The notes under the pieces were generated by a model that was not told the DNA's origin, made no database searches, and saw only the letters and a list, made by a program, of their open reading frames with translations. The position numbers and the translations under genes are program-made. Of a stretch of DNA of 64,000 nucleotides, positions 63,557-64,000 are shown piece by piece. This DNA comes from CAWCKS01 sp963796195 (GTDB lineage Bacteria; Pseudomonadota; Alphaproteobacteria; Rhizobiales; Xanthobacteraceae), in contig CAWCKS010000001.1 of the NCBI GenBank assembly GCA_963796195.1, positions 248,001 to 312,000 on the forward strand. Reading direction: 5' to 3'. How positions within the stretch are numbered: position 1 is the first letter of the stretch; each line of letters begins with the position of its first letter.

Positions 63557-63798
63557 CGAGCAGCAAATCCAAAACACAAGGAGAAATCGGGCACTCGCGC
63601 GGCCTTAAGCCCCCTTGCCCCGGGCGCGCGAACGGGCAAGCTCTAGCACGCCCATGCCTTGCCGCTAGGCAACATCTTTAGGAAGGGTTAATTGCGCGCT
63701 TGCCTCGTCGCGCGTTTTTTCTTGCGCTTGTTCTGTTCGGAAAACCGGCACCCCGCACACGGGTCGAGCCCGAGTGCATGCTTTTGCGGGACATGCAC

Positions 63799-64000
63799 CT
63801 AGTTTGCATACCGCGCGGTGAGATCGCGCGAGATTTTCGATCCCTCGGCAAGATAACGCCGGATCGTGGTGTTGGCCGCCGGCGTGCAGGTCCGGTAGGT
63901 CTGCTGGAAGCCGCGATAGCCTCGATTGAAGCTTGCGATCATCCGCGCGCGGCGGTCGCCGCCCGGGGTCTCGGCATCGACCAGGGCCTGCATCTGGTTG
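63799..64000 (-). CDS. TIGR02301-family protein, C-terminal part (5' end outside window)
   Basis: The frame runs off the right edge; 67 C-terminal residues are visible. ALVDAETPGGDRRARMIASF, NRGYRGFQQTYRTCTPAANT and YLAEGSKISRDLTARYAN match the end of the TIGR02301 family of rhizobial exported proteins. In full-length members a signal peptide and a pair of cysteines precede this part; only one Cys is visible here. Function unknown. Confidence 0.75.
   Translation of the reverse strand, partial: NQMQALVDAETPGGDRRARMIASFNRGYRGFQQTYRTCTPAANTTIRRYLAEGSKISRDLTARYAN

Noticed and set aside
1..64000. tRNA, rRNA, riboswitch or CRISPR array
   Set aside because: No cloverleaf, ribosomal sequence, known riboswitch consensus or regularly spaced direct repeats were seen in the gaps between genes.

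Overview
The window is ordinary chromosomal DNA of an alphaproteobacterium, most likely Bradyrhizobium or a close relative in the Nitrobacteraceae. It is GC-rich throughout and carries the lineage marker CcrM, several small families common in that group (DUF3551, DUF1236, TIGR02301-like, PA0069-type radical SAM), a nadA-nadB-nadC operon with an alphaproteobacterial NadQ regulator, and many short palindromic dispersed repeats. The assignment rests on recognising protein families by eye, without a database search.

Layout. 0-5.7 kb is the accessory part: the tail of an ECF42-like sigma factor, an IS91-family element (transposase plus tyrosine recombinase), a kinase-like phosphotransferase, and an orphan gene bracketed by two inverted MITE-like repeats. 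5.7-9.5 kb: the cell-cycle methyltransferase CcrM, a neutral zinc metallopeptidase, MoaB and a HIT protein. 9.5-15 kb: a giant SAM/cyclase/ATPase/TPR protein, a MarR-GNAT fusion, a small glycosyltransferase and a DUF3551 secreted protein. 15-25.4 kb: Gfo/Idh oxidoreductase, radical SAM, RNase HII, a membrane glycosyltransferase, an NCS2 purine permease, GFA protein, HIBADH-type dehydrogenase, family 4 uracil-DNA glycosylase and ETF-ubiquinone oxidoreductase. 25.5-31.9 kb: TPR protein, IspE, polyprenyl diphosphate synthase, DUF2007, a TrmN6-like methylase and an S49 peptidase. 32-44 kb: serine hydrolase, glyQ-CDGSH-glyS, DUF1236, DUF3096, PPDK, SleB hydrolase and a GGDEF protein. 44-48.3 kb: GNAT and nadC-nadB-nadA on the minus strand behind a strong palindromic operator. 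48.3-49.2 kb: a gene-poor, hairpin-rich stretch. 49.3-64 kb: DoxX, AcuI-like reductase, a DUF2339 protein, NadQ, a phosphatase, HD hydrolase, phosphotransferase, acyl-CoA dehydrogenase, enoyl-CoA hydratase, Tag, YgfZ, dihydroorotase and two small genes.

How the genes work together. The clearest regulatory circuit is NadQ (54.4-55.4 kb) with its probable operator (48290-48316) in front of nadABC. The most interesting metabolic group is the phosphotransferase/acyl-CoA dehydrogenase/enoyl-CoA hydratase cluster at 56.6-60.2 kb, a two-gene version of the kinase-dehydrogenase pair fused in ACAD10/ACAD11. I found no clearly undescribed multi-gene system.

Sequence quality. About twenty apparent single-base indels, mostly insertions outside homopolymers, break otherwise well-conserved genes, and one in-frame amber codon breaks nadA. 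They look like uncorrected sequencing errors rather than real pseudogenes. Frameshifted genes are listed as single CDS entries spanning both frames.
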